Source: Streptacidiphilus neutrinimicus (GTDB taxonomy: Bacteria > Actinomycetota > Actinomycetes > Streptomycetales > Streptomycetaceae). From it: a stretch of DNA of 60,773 bases. A model generated the notes under the pieces. The model did no database searches. It was given only the letters and a program-made list of their open reading frames with translations, and was not told where the DNA came from. Shown here in pieces: positions 8,680 through 17,018 of the stretch; position 1 is the first letter of the stretch; each line of letters starts with the position of its first letter. The position numbers were made by a program, and so were the translations under genes. Where the stretch lies: positions 51,110-111,882 of the forward strand of contig NZ_BBPO01000001.1 of NCBI RefSeq assembly GCF_000787815.1, given 5' to 3'.

Positions 8680-10002
8680 ATGGCCCAAGGATTCACCATC
8701 AGTGAGCACACTCTGGCCAACGGGCTGCGGGTGGTGCTCTCCGAGGACCACCTCACTCCCGTCGCCGCCGTCTGTCTCTGGTACGACGTAGGCTCCCGGC
8801 ACGAGGTGGCCGGGCGCACCGGCCTCGCCCACCTCTTCGAGCACCTGATGTTCCAGGGCTCGGGGCAGGTCAAGGGGAACGGCCACTTCGAGCTGGTGCA
8901 GGGCGCCGGCGGCTCGCTGAACGGCACCACCAGCTTCGAGCGCACCAACTACTTCGAGACCATGCCCGCGCACCAGTTGGAGCTGGCCCTGTGGCTGGAG
9001 GCCGACCGGATGGGCAGCCTGCTCGAGGCGCTCGACCAGGAGAGCCTGGACAACCAGCGGGCGGTCGTGAAGAACGAGCGCCGCCAGCGCTACGACAACG
9101 TGCCCTACGGCACCGCGTTCGAGCGGCTGACCGCGATGGCCTTCCCGGACGGCCACCCGTACCACCACACGCCCATCGGTTCGATGGAGGACCTGGACGC
9201 CGCCACCCTCGGCGACGCGCAGGACTTCTTCCGCACCTACTACGCGCCTAACAACGCGGTGCTGGCGGTCGTGGGCGACATCGACCCGGAACAGACCCTG
9301 GCCTGGGTGCAGAAGTACTTCGGCTCCATCCCCGGGCACGACGGCAAGCGCCCGCCGCGCGACGGCTCCACCGTGGTCCGCTCCTCGGACGCGCCGCTGC
9401 GCGAGCACGTCGTCGCCGAGGTGCCCTCGCGCGCGGTGATGCAGGCCTACCTGCTGCCGCTGGACGGCACCCGCGAGTCGGACGCGGCCGACCTGGCGCT
9501 GACCATCCTCGGCTCGGGGGAGTCCTCGCGCCTGTACAACCGGCTGGTCCGGCACGACCGTCTGGCCGTCACGGCCGGCTTCGGCCTGCTGCGCCTCTCC
9601 GGCGCGCCGTCGCTCGGCTGGCTCGACGCCAAGACCTCCGGCGAGGCGACGGTCGAGGCCGTCGAGGCGGCGATCGACCAGGAGCTGACCCGTTTCGCGG
9701 CCGAGGGCCCGACGGCGGAGGAGCTGGAGCGGGCGCAGGCGCAGATCGAGCGCGAGTGGCTGGACCGGCTCGACACCGTCAGCGGCCGCGCCGACGAACT
9801 GTGCCGCTACGCCGTCCTGTTCGGCGACCCGAAGCTCGCCGACACGGCGCTGTCGCGGGTGCTGGAGGTGACGGCCGAGGAGATCCAGGCCGTCGCGCAG
9901 AAGTACCTGACGCCGGACAACCGCGCCGTGCTGACGTACGAGCCCACCGCCGGTGCCGCCGACGACCAGACCGCCGACGAGGACGAGGAGGTGCAGGCAT
10001 GA
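8680..10002 (+). CDS. M16 family zinc metallopeptidase, catalytic subunit
   Basis: 440 residues. The inverted zinc motif HLFEH (51-55) with Glu54 as the base and a third ligand at Glu133 (KNERRQRYD) is intact, marking the active half of an M16B insulinase/processing-peptidase-like pair. The C-terminal half carries the usual second domain with LGSGESSRLYNRLV. There is no signal peptide, so it should act in the cytosol. The ATG at 8680 follows AAGGA at 11 bases. Its stop overlaps the next start (ATGA at 9999-10002), so the two subunits are made by coupled translation in equal amounts. Its physiological peptides are unknown. Confidence 0.92.
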   Translation: MAQGFTISEHTLANGLRVVLSEDHLTPVAAVCLWYDVGSRHEVAGRTGLAHLFEHLMFQGSGQVKGNGHFELVQGAGGSLNGTTSFERTNYFETMPAHQLELALWLEADRMGSLLEALDQESLDNQRAVVKNERRQRYDNVPYGTAFERLTAMAFPDGHPYHHTPIGSMEDLDAATLGDAQDFFRTYYAPNNAVLAVVGDIDPEQTLAWVQKYFGSIPGHDGKRPPRDGSTVVRSSDAPLREHVVAEVPSRAVMQAYLLPLDGTRESDAADLALTILGSGESSRLYNRLVRHDRLAVTAGFGLLRLSGAPSLGWLDAKTSGEATVEAVEAAIDQELTRFAAEGPTAEELERAQAQIEREWLDRLDTVSGRADELCRYAVLFGDPKLADTALSRVLEVTAEEIQAVAQKYLTPDNRAVLTYEPTAGAADDQTADEDEEVQA

Positions 10003-11384
10003 CCATCGCCTCCACCATGACCTTCCACCCGCGCCCCGAGCCGGGGCAGCCCACCCCGTGGAACTTCCCGGCGCCGACGCGGAGCGCGCTGGCGAACGGC
10101 CTGACCGTGCTGCGCTGCGACCGTCCCGGCCAGGCGCTGGTCGCGGCCGAGCTGGTGCTGGACGTGCCGCTGGCGGCGGAGCCGCGCGAGCAGGAGGGCG
10201 TCTCCACGATCCTGGCGCGCGCCTTCTCCGAGGGCACCGAGTCGCTGACGGCCGAGGAGTTCGCCGGCGAGCTGGAGCGGGCGGGCGCGACCCTGGACGC
10301 GCACGCCGACCACACGGTGCTGCGGCTGTCGCTGGAGGTCCCGGCCTCCCGCCTGGAGCGCGGGCTCGCGCTGATGGCGGACGCGGTGCGCGCCCCCGCC
10401 TTCCCCGAGCACGAGATCGAGCGGCTGGTCGCCAACCGTCTCGACGAGATCGTCCACGAGCAGGCCAACCCGGCCCGCCGGGCCGCGCTGGCCTTCTACT
10501 CCGAGCTGTTCGACCAGTCCGACCGCCTGTCGCGCCCGCGCTCGGGCAGCGCGGAGACGGTCGAGGCGATCGACCGGGCCGCGGTGACGGCGTTCTACGC
10601 GGCGCACGTGCGCCCGGCGACGGCCACCCTGGTCGTCGTGGGCGACTTCTCCGAGGTCGACTTCGACGCGGTGTTGGCCGCCACAGTCGGCCGGTGGACC
10701 GGCACGCCGGGCACGCACGTGCCGGCCGCGCCTGTGCGCGGGAACGACACCGGGCGGGTCGTCATCGTCGACCGTCCGGGCTCGGTCCAGACGCAGCTGC
10801 TGATCGGCCGGGTCGGCCCGGACCGGCACGACCCCGCCTGGGCGGCGCAGATCCTCGGCACCTACTGCCTGGGCGGCACGCTCACCTCGCGCCTGGACAA
10901 GGTCCTGCGCGAGGAGAAGGGCTACACCTACGGCGTCCGCGCGTTCGCCCAGCCGCTGCGCTCCGGCGCGGACGGCCAGGGCCGGGCGCTGCTGGCCATC
11001 TCGGGCTCGGTGGACACGGAGTCGACGGCCCCGGCGCTCGCCGACACCTGGACGATCCTGCGGACGCTCGCGGCCGAGGGCCTGACCGACGAGGAGCGCG
11101 ACATCGCCGTGCAGAACCTCGTCGGTGTGGCCCCGCTGCGCTACGAGACCGCGTCTGCGGTCTGCGCCACGCTGGCCGACCAGGTGGAGCAGGAGCTCCC
11201 GGACAACTACCAGGCCGACGTGTACCGGCAGTTGGCCGAGACCTCCACGGCGGCGGCGACGGACGCGGTCGTGGCCGCGTTCCCGCCGGACCGGCTGGTG
11301 GCGGTGCTGGTCGGTGACGCCTCGGTGATCGAGGCGCCGCTGAAGGATCTCGGGATCGGCGAGGTCACGGTCGTCTCGGCCTGA
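9999..11384 (+). CDS. M16 family metallopeptidase-like protein, non-catalytic subunit
   Basis: 461 residues of M16 fold. Where the partner has HLFEH this protein reads GVSTILARAFSEGT, so zinc ligands are missing and it should not cleave on its own. It keeps the C-terminal substrate-binding signature KGYTYGVRAF, matching the R/Y pair in the regulatory subunits of heterodimeric M16B enzymes. By family knowledge such pairs form a closed chamber in which the inactive half holds the peptide. The start is fixed by the ATGA overlap with the catalytic gene, and a strong hairpin at 11398-11427 ends the operon. Confidence 0.9.
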   Translation: MTIASTMTFHPRPEPGQPTPWNFPAPTRSALANGLTVLRCDRPGQALVAAELVLDVPLAAEPREQEGVSTILARAFSEGTESLTAEEFAGELERAGATLDAHADHTVLRLSLEVPASRLERGLALMADAVRAPAFPEHEIERLVANRLDEIVHEQANPARRAALAFYSELFDQSDRLSRPRSGSAETVEAIDRAAVTAFYAAHVRPATATLVVVGDFSEVDFDAVLAATVGRWTGTPGTHVPAAPVRGNDTGRVVIVDRPGSVQTQLLIGRVGPDRHDPAWAAQILGTYCLGGTLTSRLDKVLREEKGYTYGVRAFAQPLRSGADGQGRALLAISGSVDTESTAPALADTWTILRTLAAEGLTDEERDIAVQNLVGVAPLRYETASAVCATLADQVEQELPDNYQADVYRQLAETSTAAATDAVVAAFPPDRLVAVLVGDASVIEAPLKDLGIGEVTVVSA

Positions 11385-11397
11385 TCCTTTTTCTCGC

Positions 11398-11427
11398 TCA
11401 GGGGCGTGGGATTTCCCGCGCCCCTGA
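11398..11427 (+). terminator. Strong terminator hairpin after the M16 operon
   Basis: A stem of about 14 bp (TCAGGGGCGTGGGA against TCCCGCGCCCCTGA, one G-U) with a 2-nt loop, 14 bp after the stop. The CAGGGGCG/CGCCCCTG core resembles a repeat common in Streptomyces intergenic regions. Confidence 0.8.
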
Positions 11428-11453
11428 GTCATGTCCACGCCCTTGCGCAGAAA

Positions 11454-11469
11454 TGTGACGTAGGTCACA
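11454..11469. promoter_or_regulatory. Crp-like binding site upstream of the TetR gene
   Basis: TGTGACGTAGGTCACA is a perfect 6-4-6 inverted repeat that satisfies both the enterobacterial CRP consensus (TGTGA-N6-TCACA) and the Streptomyces Crp pattern GTG-N6-GNCAC. It lies 125 bp before the TetR start. Binding is inferred from the match. Confidence 0.6.
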
Positions 11470-11593
11470 CCCAAGGGCGGGATTTCCGGGGAGAGATTCC
11501 CCGTTTAGGTGTTTGAATGGAAAGCGGGGACAGGCTCCCCACTTCAATCCAGCCAGACCAGTCACACCAGCCACACCGGAGGAAGGAGTCACC

Positions 11594-12277
11594 GTGGTTC
11601 AGGTAACCGAGACCGAGAAGCCCGCGGGGCTCCGCCGGCGTGCCGACGCGGCCCGTAACCGGGCCCGCATCCTCGAAGCCGCGCAGGAGGCCTTCATCGA
11701 GTACGGCGCGGACGTGCCGCTCGACGAGATCGCCAAGCGCGCCGGGATCGGCAACGCCACCGTCTACCGGCACTTCCCGGACCGTCGCGCGCTGGTGCGC
11801 GGCGTCGTCCTGGAGGTCATGGAACGAGCCATCAGCGTGGCCCAGCAGGCCTACGCGGAGGAGAGCGATCCGTTCGAGGCGCTCAGCCGCCTGGTGCACG
11901 ACTCCGTCAACTGGAAGATCGGCGCCCTGTGCCCGATGCTCTCCGAGTGGACGGACCTGGACGAGCCCGAGGTCTTCGAGACCAAGGAGCGCCTCGACGG
12001 CGTCGCCCGGACCATCATCGGCGCCGCCCAGGCGGCCGGCAGCATGCGGGAGGACGTCGGCAGTGACGACGTCTTCATGGCGGTCGCCCAGCTGGTGCGG
12101 CCGTTCCCCGGCGCCCCCTACGACAGCCTGAAGCCTTTCGTCCACCGTCACCTGCAGCTGCTGCTCGACGGTCTCCGGGCGCCCGCCCGGACGCCGCTGC
12201 CCGGCAGCCCGCAGTCGCTGGAGGACGTCCGTCGCGAGTGCATCCTCGCGGCCGGCCGGCGCGAGTGCCGGTCGTGA
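11594..12277 (+). CDS. TetR/AcrR family transcriptional regulator
   Basis: 227 residues. The N-terminal helix-turn-helix spans about 43-62 (PLDEIAKRAGIGNATVYRHF), with the usual ARNRARILEAA first helix. The C-terminal ligand domain (70-200) is of the SbtR-like type with FEALSRLVHDSVNW. The GTG at 11594 is chosen because AAGGAG lies six to eleven bases upstream; an ATG at 11513 would add 27 residues without a ribosome-binding site. It precedes a DHA2 drug exporter on the same strand, the standard layout of a repressor beside its pump. A hairpin (12347-12377) and a quasi-palindrome (12378-12393) lie between them. The ligand is unknown. Confidence 0.9.
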   Translation: MVQVTETEKPAGLRRRADAARNRARILEAAQEAFIEYGADVPLDEIAKRAGIGNATVYRHFPDRRALVRGVVLEVMERAISVAQQAYAEESDPFEALSRLVHDSVNWKIGALCPMLSEWTDLDEPEVFETKERLDGVARTIIGAAQAAGSMREDVGSDDVFMAVAQLVRPFPGAPYDSLKPFVHRHLQLLLDGLRAPARTPLPGSPQSLEDVRRECILAAGRRECRS

Positions 12278-12346
12278 CGCCCGCGGTCTCGTGACGTCCC
12301 AGGGCCGCTGACTCGGTCCACCGTCCGCCCCGAAACCCCGACTTCA

Positions 12347-12377
12347 CCGGGACGACGCCAACTGGCGTGTCCCCCGG
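12347..12377 (+). terminator. Imperfect hairpin between tetR and the exporter
   Basis: CCGGGACGACGCC and GGCGTGTCCCCCGG can pair around an AACT loop with one bulge. It would partly separate the TetR and exporter transcripts. Confidence 0.4.
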
Positions 12378-12393
12378 TTACGTTCGTACGTCA
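12378..12393. promoter_or_regulatory. Candidate TetR operator before the exporter
   Basis: TTACGTTCGTACGTCA has arms TTACGT and ACGTCA (one mismatch) around four bases, 78 bp before the exporter start, where a local repressor would be expected to bind. Confidence 0.35.
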
Positions 12394-12470
12394 TCGTTTC
12401 ACGTTCCACACACACAAGTTCGCTCACTGATGACGGCAGCTCTCTGCCGCGCATATACGGGGATATCCTC

Positions 12471-13982
12471 ATGTCTGCTTCCGCACCCGCCGCGTCACTC
12501 GACAAGGCCCAGCCCGATCCAAGGCGCTGGAAGGCGCTTATCTTCATCGCCATCGCCCAGCTGATGGTCGTCCTCGACGCCACCGTCGTGAACATCGCAC
12601 TTCCGCACGCCCAGGCGGACCTGCACATCTCCGACGCCAACCGCCAGTGGGTGATCACCGCCTACAGCCTGGCCTTCGGTGGGCTGCTGCTCTTCGGCGG
12701 CCGCGTGGCCGACCTGTGGGGGCGCAAGCGGGCCTTCATCGTGGGCCTGGTCGGCTTCGCGCTGGCCTCCGCCGTCGGCGGCGCGGCCGTCAACTCGACC
12801 ATGCTGCTCGGCGCGCGTGCGCTGCAGGGCGTCTTCGGCGCGCTGCTCGCCCCGGCGGCCCTGTCGCTGCTTGCCGTCACCTTCACCGAGGCCAAGGAGC
12901 GCGCGACCGCGTTCGGCATCTTCGGCGCCATCGCCGGCGCGGGCGGCGCCGTCGGTCTGCTGCTGGGCGGCGCGCTGACCCAGTACACCAGCTGGCGCTG
13001 GGCGCTGTACGTCAACATCATCTTCGCGATCGTGGCCGTGGTCGGCTCGCTGGTCTTCGTCCACGAGCGTGAGGGCGAGCGCAACCGCAACCGCCTCGAC
13101 ATCCCCGGCGTGCTGCTGGCCACCTCCGGCCTGGTCGCCCTGGTCTACGGCTTCACCAAGGCCGAGGAGTCCGGCTGGGGCGCCGGCATCACCATCGGGC
13201 TCTTCGTGGCCTCCGCGGTGCTGCTCGCGCTGTTCGTCCTGGTCGAGTCCCGCACCAAGGCCCCGCTGCTGCCGCTGCGCGTCGTGCTCAACCGCAACCG
13301 CGGCGGCGCCTACCTCGGCCTCGGCCTCGCCATCATCGGCATGTTCGGCCTGTTCCTGTTCATGACCTACTACCTGCAGGGCATCAAGCAGTACAGCCCG
13401 GTCATGACCGGCGTCGCGTTCCTGCCCATGGTCGCCGGCATGATCACCGGCTCCACGCAGATCGGCGCCCGGCTGATGAACCGCGTCCCGGCGCGCTGGC
13501 TGATGGGCCCCGGCCTGCTGGTCGCCTCGATGGGCATGCTGATGCTCACCCAGATGCACGTGGACAGCAACTACTGGACGCTGATCCTGCCCGCCGAGGT
13601 CCTGCTCGGCCTGGGCATGGGCACCTCGTTCATGCCGGCCATGAGCCTGTCGACCATCGGCGTCCAGCCGCAGGACGCGGGCGTGGCCTCCGCGATGATC
13701 AACACCTCGCAGCAGGTCGGCGGCTCCATCGGCACCGCCCTGCTCAACACCATCGCGGCGAGCGCGACGACCAGCTGGCTGGTCTCGCACCACTCCAGCG
13801 ACCCGCGCAACCCGCTGGCGGCGGTGCACGGCTACGACGTCGCCATCTGGTGGGCCGTGGGCATCATGCTCGTCGCCTCGGCGCTGGTCTTCGTCCTGGT
13901 CAACGCCGGCCGCCCGGAGCACCACACCGTGGCCGGCTCGAACGCCGAGTCGGACGCGGGCGTCCCGGTCGTCATGCACTGA
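12471..13982 (+). CDS. DHA2-type MFS drug exporter (EmrB/QacA family)
   Basis: 503 residues with about 14 membrane segments, typical of DHA2 proton-driven drug efflux proteins. Motif D1-like LMVVLDATVVNIALPHAQADL lies in the first helix, motif A (GRVADLWGRKR) follows helix 2, and motif C-type glycines (GAIAGAGGAVGLLLGG) lie in helix 5. The last helices end near 485, leaving a short cytoplasmic tail. The ATG at 12471 is the first start and matches the family N-terminus, though the upstream ribosome-binding site is weak. The adjacent TetR gene is its likely repressor. The substrate is not predictable. Confidence 0.92.
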   Translation: MSASAPAASLDKAQPDPRRWKALIFIAIAQLMVVLDATVVNIALPHAQADLHISDANRQWVITAYSLAFGGLLLFGGRVADLWGRKRAFIVGLVGFALASAVGGAAVNSTMLLGARALQGVFGALLAPAALSLLAVTFTEAKERATAFGIFGAIAGAGGAVGLLLGGALTQYTSWRWALYVNIIFAIVAVVGSLVFVHEREGERNRNRLDIPGVLLATSGLVALVYGFTKAEESGWGAGITIGLFVASAVLLALFVLVESRTKAPLLPLRVVLNRNRGGAYLGLGLAIIGMFGLFLFMTYYLQGIKQYSPVMTGVAFLPMVAGMITGSTQIGARLMNRVPARWLMGPGLLVASMGMLMLTQMHVDSNYWTLILPAEVLLGLGMGTSFMPAMSLSTIGVQPQDAGVASAMINTSQQVGGSIGTALLNTIAASATTSWLVSHHSSDPRNPLAAVHGYDVAIWWAVGIMLVASALVFVLVNAGRPEHHTVAGSNAESDAGVPVVMH

Positions 13983-14004
13983 CGCCGAACTGACGCACGG
14001 TCGC

Positions 14005-14045
14005 CGTCGAAGCCCCCGGCCCGGGAAGGGTCGGGGGCTTCGACG
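14005..14045 (+). terminator. Terminator after the DHA2 exporter
   Basis: An 18-bp stem with a single mismatch (CGTCGAAGCCCCCGGCCC and its partner) around a short GGGAA loop, 23 bp beyond the stop. Confidence 0.85.
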
Positions 14046-14064
14046 TGCCCTGATCGAAAACCCG

Positions 14065-14095
14065 TTGCGACGGCTCCGCGGCGCATGGGTAGATA
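14065..14095 (+). promoter_or_regulatory. Candidate promoter for the rtcB leader
   Basis: TTGCGA (14065-14070) and TAGATA (14090-14095), 19 bp apart, resemble a principal-sigma promoter just after the preceding terminator. Transcription would begin near 14101, giving a leader of about 235 nt before rtcB. Confidence 0.4.
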
Positions 14096-14119
14096 GGCGC
14101 AGAGACCGGACGTGACAGG

Positions 14120-14240
14120 CCGGTCCCCTTCCCAGAAATGGGACCGGACGGTGGAGAGGAGGCAGTCCCATGCGGGTCGAGCAGCGACCAGGGCGCTACA
14201 TCGGCGCCCTCGCCTCCCCGAGGCGACGCCCCTCCACCGT
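14120..14240 (+). promoter_or_regulatory. rtcB: Structured leader upstream of rtcB
   Basis: Two nested elements are visible. An 8-bp hairpin pairs CCGGTCCC (14120-14127) with GGGACCGG (14140-14147). Directly after it ACGGTGGAG (14148-14156) is perfectly complementary to CTCCACCGT (14232-14240). The second stem would enclose the Shine-Dalgarno sequence and start of a 29-codon ORF, so ribosome access to that ORF and folding of the leader should compete. This matches no riboswitch class I recognise. Confidence 0.45.
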
Positions 14241-14259
14241 CTGCGGCTTCCGCCGCTGA
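14170..14259 (+). CDS. Candidate 29-residue leader peptide upstream of rtcB
   Basis: ATG at 14170 with a strong GGAGAGGAGG Shine-Dalgarno sequence seven bases upstream opens a 29-codon frame, MRVEQRPGRYIGALASP followed by RRRPSTVCGFRR, ending at TGA 14257-14259, 77 bp before rtcB. It is Arg-rich (8 of 29) with no hydrophobic segment. Nothing identifies it as a known family. Its position inside the pairing region suggests translation of the peptide could control leader folding. It may be chance. Confidence 0.4.
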   Translation: MRVEQRPGRYIGALASPRRRPSTVCGFRR

Positions 14260-14336
14260 ACCCCGCGCGACCGTGGCGCCTGTGCGCGCCGGTGCGCCCA
14301 CACACTTGTAGCCTTGTTCCCAGGAGAACAATCCCC

Positions 14337-15530
14337 ATGTCGTACACCGAGATCCCGGGCATCAACGTGCCCATCCGCATGTGGACCGACCCCGCGACGG
14401 TCGAGGGCCAGGCCCTGCAGCAGCTGCGCAACATCTCCTCGCTCCCCTGGATCCACGGCCTGGCCGTCATGCCCGACGTGCACCTGGGCAAGGGCGCGAC
14501 GGTCGGCTCCGTGATCGCCATGAAGGGCGCGGTCTGCCCGGCCGCCGTCGGCGTGGACATCGGCTGCGGGATGAGTGCGGTCAAGACCTCGCTCACCGCC
14601 CGTGATCTGCCCGACGACCTGAGCCGGCTGCGCTCGAGGATCGAGCAGGCCATCCCGGTCGGCCGCGGCCTGCACGGCGACCCGGTCGACCCGGGCCGCA
14701 TCCACGGCTTCGCCGTGGGCGGTTGGGACGACTTCTGGTCCCGCTTCGACGGTCTCACCCCGGCGGTGAAGGCGCGGCGCGAGCGCGCGTTGCAGCAGAT
14801 GGGCTCGCTGGGCTCGGGCAACCACTTCATCGAGGTCTGCCTCGACAAGTCCGGCGCGGTCTGGCTGATGCTGCACTCGGGCTCGCGCAACATCGGCAAG
14901 GAGCTCGCCGAGCACCACATCGGCGTCGCCCGCTCGCTCCCGCACAACCAGAACCTGGTCGACCGGGACCTCGCGGTCTTCATCGCGGCGACCCCGCAGA
15001 TGCGGGCCTACCGCTCGGACCTGTTCTGGGCGCAGGAGTACGCGAAGCGCAACCGCGCGGTGATGATGGCGCTGTTCCAGGACGCCGTCCGCGCCGAGTT
15101 CCGCAAGGCCAAGGTCACCTTCGACCAGATCATCTCCTGCCACCACAACTACGTGGCGGAGGAGACCTACGAGGGGGAGGACCTGCTGGTCACCCGCAAG
15201 GGCGCGATCCGCGCCGGTGCGGGGGACTACGGGATCATCCCCGGCTCCATGGGCACCGGCTCCTACATCGTCCGTGGCCTGGGCAACACGGCGGCGTTCA
15301 ACTCGGCCTCGCACGGCGCGGGGCGGAAGATGTCGCGGTCGGCGGCGAAGCGCACGTTCGGCGTTCGCGACCTGGTGGAGCAGACGCGGGGCGTGGAGTG
15401 CCGCAAGGACTCCGGCGTCGTGGACGAGATCCCGGGCGCCTACAAGCCGATCGAGAAGGTCATGGCCCAGCAGACCGACCTCGTCGAGGTCGTGGCCGAG
15501 CTCAAGCAGGTTGTCTGCGTTAAGGGTTGA
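14337..15530 (+). CDS. rtcB: RtcB family RNA-splicing/repair ligase
   Basis: 397 residues. RtcB joins RNA 2',3'-cyclic phosphate or 3'-phosphate ends to 5'-OH ends, using GTP and manganese. Key residues are all present: Asp74 and Cys77 in VGVDIGCGM, His163 in GSLGSGNHFIE, His180 in HSGSRNIG, and His326 in SHGAGRKMSR, the His guanylated during catalysis. The length fits the compact bacterial subtype. ATG at 14337 follows AGGAG by ten bases. No archease or RtcR activator is adjacent; instead a folded leader with a short ORF precedes it. Likely role: repair of cleaved tRNA or mRNA after stress. Confidence 0.95.
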   Translation: MSYTEIPGINVPIRMWTDPATVEGQALQQLRNISSLPWIHGLAVMPDVHLGKGATVGSVIAMKGAVCPAAVGVDIGCGMSAVKTSLTARDLPDDLSRLRSRIEQAIPVGRGLHGDPVDPGRIHGFAVGGWDDFWSRFDGLTPAVKARRERALQQMGSLGSGNHFIEVCLDKSGAVWLMLHSGSRNIGKELAEHHIGVARSLPHNQNLVDRDLAVFIAATPQMRAYRSDLFWAQEYAKRNRAVMMALFQDAVRAEFRKAKVTFDQIISCHHNYVAEETYEGEDLLVTRKGAIRAGAGDYGIIPGSMGTGSYIVRGLGNTAAFNSASHGAGRKMSRSAAKRTFGVRDLVEQTRGVECRKDSGVVDEIPGAYKPIEKVMAQQTDLVEVVAELKQVVCVKG

Positions 15531-15548
15531 TGACATTCACGTGAAGTC

Positions 15549-15579
15549 GGGCGAGGTCCGCCGTGGGCGGGCCTCGCCC
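15549..15579 (+). terminator. Terminator after rtcB
   Basis: An 8-bp outer stem GGGCGAGG/CCTCGCCC with further GC pairing inside, 18 bp after the stop. The rest of the 15531-15842 gap holds no gene, only the conservon promoter at its right end. Confidence 0.7.
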
Positions 15580-15743
15580 GCGTGCGTGCGCACTGCAGCA
15601 GCGGCGCCCGTCGGTGAGGCTGCGTGGGCGTCGCACGGTCCTGCGGCTGGCCGGGCGACGCGCGTCAACTCCGTGAAAAGCAAGTGGAAGAGACGCATCC
15701 TCATATAGCCGTGATAGCACGGGCGGACGGTCGGCCACCCGAG

Positions 15744-15797
15744 CGGCCGATGATACGATCACCTCGCTTTGCGGAGCGGGCGGGTCCACCCTGCACT
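15744..15797 (+). promoter_or_regulatory. Conservon promoter with shared promoter/leader element (copy A)
   Basis: TGATACGATC at 15751-15760 contains a TACGAT -10 hexamer. Seventeen bases after its first base comes TTTGCGGAGC, and then GGGCGGGTCCACC. The same two blocks in the same order and almost the same spacing recur before the P450 gene at 21577-21616. The downstream block would lie in the 5' leader, 46 bp from cvnA. No good -35 is seen, so an alternative sigma factor or an activator is possible. Confidence 0.6.
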
Positions 15798-15842
15798 GGC
15801 GGGGGATCGGAGGCCGGCTGTCAGACGCCTGAAGAGAGTCTT

Positions 15843-17018
15843 ATGACGGAATACATCGAGAACCCAGCGCTGTGGGCTCTTGTCGTGCTCCTGCTCATCG
15901 TGATCGCCGTCGTCGTCCGCCAGCGCAAGGCGGCCATGGCGTTGAGGCAGGAGATAGCGGGGCTCAGGGAGTACTACTCCGACCTGGAGCACCACTACGT
16001 GCAGTCCGTCGCTGCGGCCCAGGAGCAGGCCGAGGAAGCGACGAAGACCGTGCTGAAGTCGGCCATGCGCACCCTGCAGGGTCTGGCCGCCGAGCAGCAG
16101 CTGATCCTCTCCCGGCTGCAGACCAAGCACGGTGAGTCGGTCATCCTCCAGGACCTGCTGGAGATCGACCACACCAATTCCCAGTTCGGCCGCCGCGCCC
16201 AGTCCATCGCGGTGCTCTGCGACGGCTGGCTCGGCCGCCACCGCGACAACGCCTCGGTCTACGACGTGGTCCGCAGCGCGCAGGGGCGCGTCCGGCACTT
16301 CCGGCGTGTGGAGATCCTCTCCCAGGTGGACTTCGGCATCTCCAGCCGCGCCGTTGAGCCGGTTGCGCTGGCGCTGGCCGAACTCCTCGACAACGCCACC
16401 AGCTACTCCAGCCCGGACACGGTCGTCGAGATCAACATCCGCGCCGTCCCCAAGGGTGTGGCGATCGTCGTGGACGACGCCGGTGTCGGCATGAACGACG
16501 AGGAGCGGGCCCGCGCGGAGCGGCTGCTGAGCAGCGATCGCGTCAAGAGCGTTGCGGGGCTGGGCAATCCGCCGCAGTTCGGCCTCGCCGTCATCGGCGT
16601 GCTGAGTGAGCGATTCGGCTTCGAGGTGTCGGTGGACTCCAGTTCACCCTATGGCGGCGTGCGGGCGGTGGTCCTGCTGCCGCACGAGTTGCTGACGTCC
16701 ATGCCCGAGAAGAAGGCACCGGCTCCTCCCATGACGCGCTCCTCCGTGCCACCGCCCCAGCCGAACGGGCCCGAGCCCGTGCCGGCCTCCCCGACGACCA
16801 CCGACGGACTGCCGCTGAGAAGGCGCAAGCGTCCGATGGCGATCGTGCCGGGCTCCGCGCCGACCCCGATCGCCTCGGCCCGGTCCGGCGCCGAGACCGC
16901 GGCGATCATGGGAGCGTTCCAGCGGGGCACCCGGTCCGGCCGGGCCGCCCGCGGCGACGACGGGGACCAGACGATCAGCACACGTGGGTCAAGCAGTGAA
17001 GGGCATGAGTTCTCGTGA
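15843..17018 (+). CDS. cvnA: Conservon sensor-kinase-like protein CvnA
   Basis: 391 residues. One N-terminal membrane helix (about 8-26), a coiled-coil segment (28-75), then a dimerisation-like helix pair and a histidine-kinase-type ATPase domain with N-box ALAELLDNATSYS and G1-like VDDAGVGM. The C-terminal 110 residues are Pro/Ser-rich and disordered. In conservons, which pair such a kinase-like protein with a roadblock protein and a small GTPase in a membrane complex, this is the first gene. The canonical phospho-acceptor His box is not obvious; LEIDHTNSQFGRR holds the only candidate. Start ATG at 15843; the stop overlaps the next start as GTGA. Confidence 0.9.
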   Translation: MTEYIENPALWALVVLLLIVIAVVVRQRKAAMALRQEIAGLREYYSDLEHHYVQSVAAAQEQAEEATKTVLKSAMRTLQGLAAEQQLILSRLQTKHGESVILQDLLEIDHTNSQFGRRAQSIAVLCDGWLGRHRDNASVYDVVRSAQGRVRHFRRVEILSQVDFGISSRAVEPVALALAELLDNATSYSSPDTVVEINIRAVPKGVAIVVDDAGVGMNDEERARAERLLSSDRVKSVAGLGNPPQFGLAVIGVLSERFGFEVSVDSSSPYGGVRAVVLLPHELLTSMPEKKAPAPPMTRSSVPPPQPNGPEPVPASPTTTDGLPLRRRKRPMAIVPGSAPTPIASARSGAETAAIMGAFQRGTRSGRAARGDDGDQTISTRGSSSEGHEFS

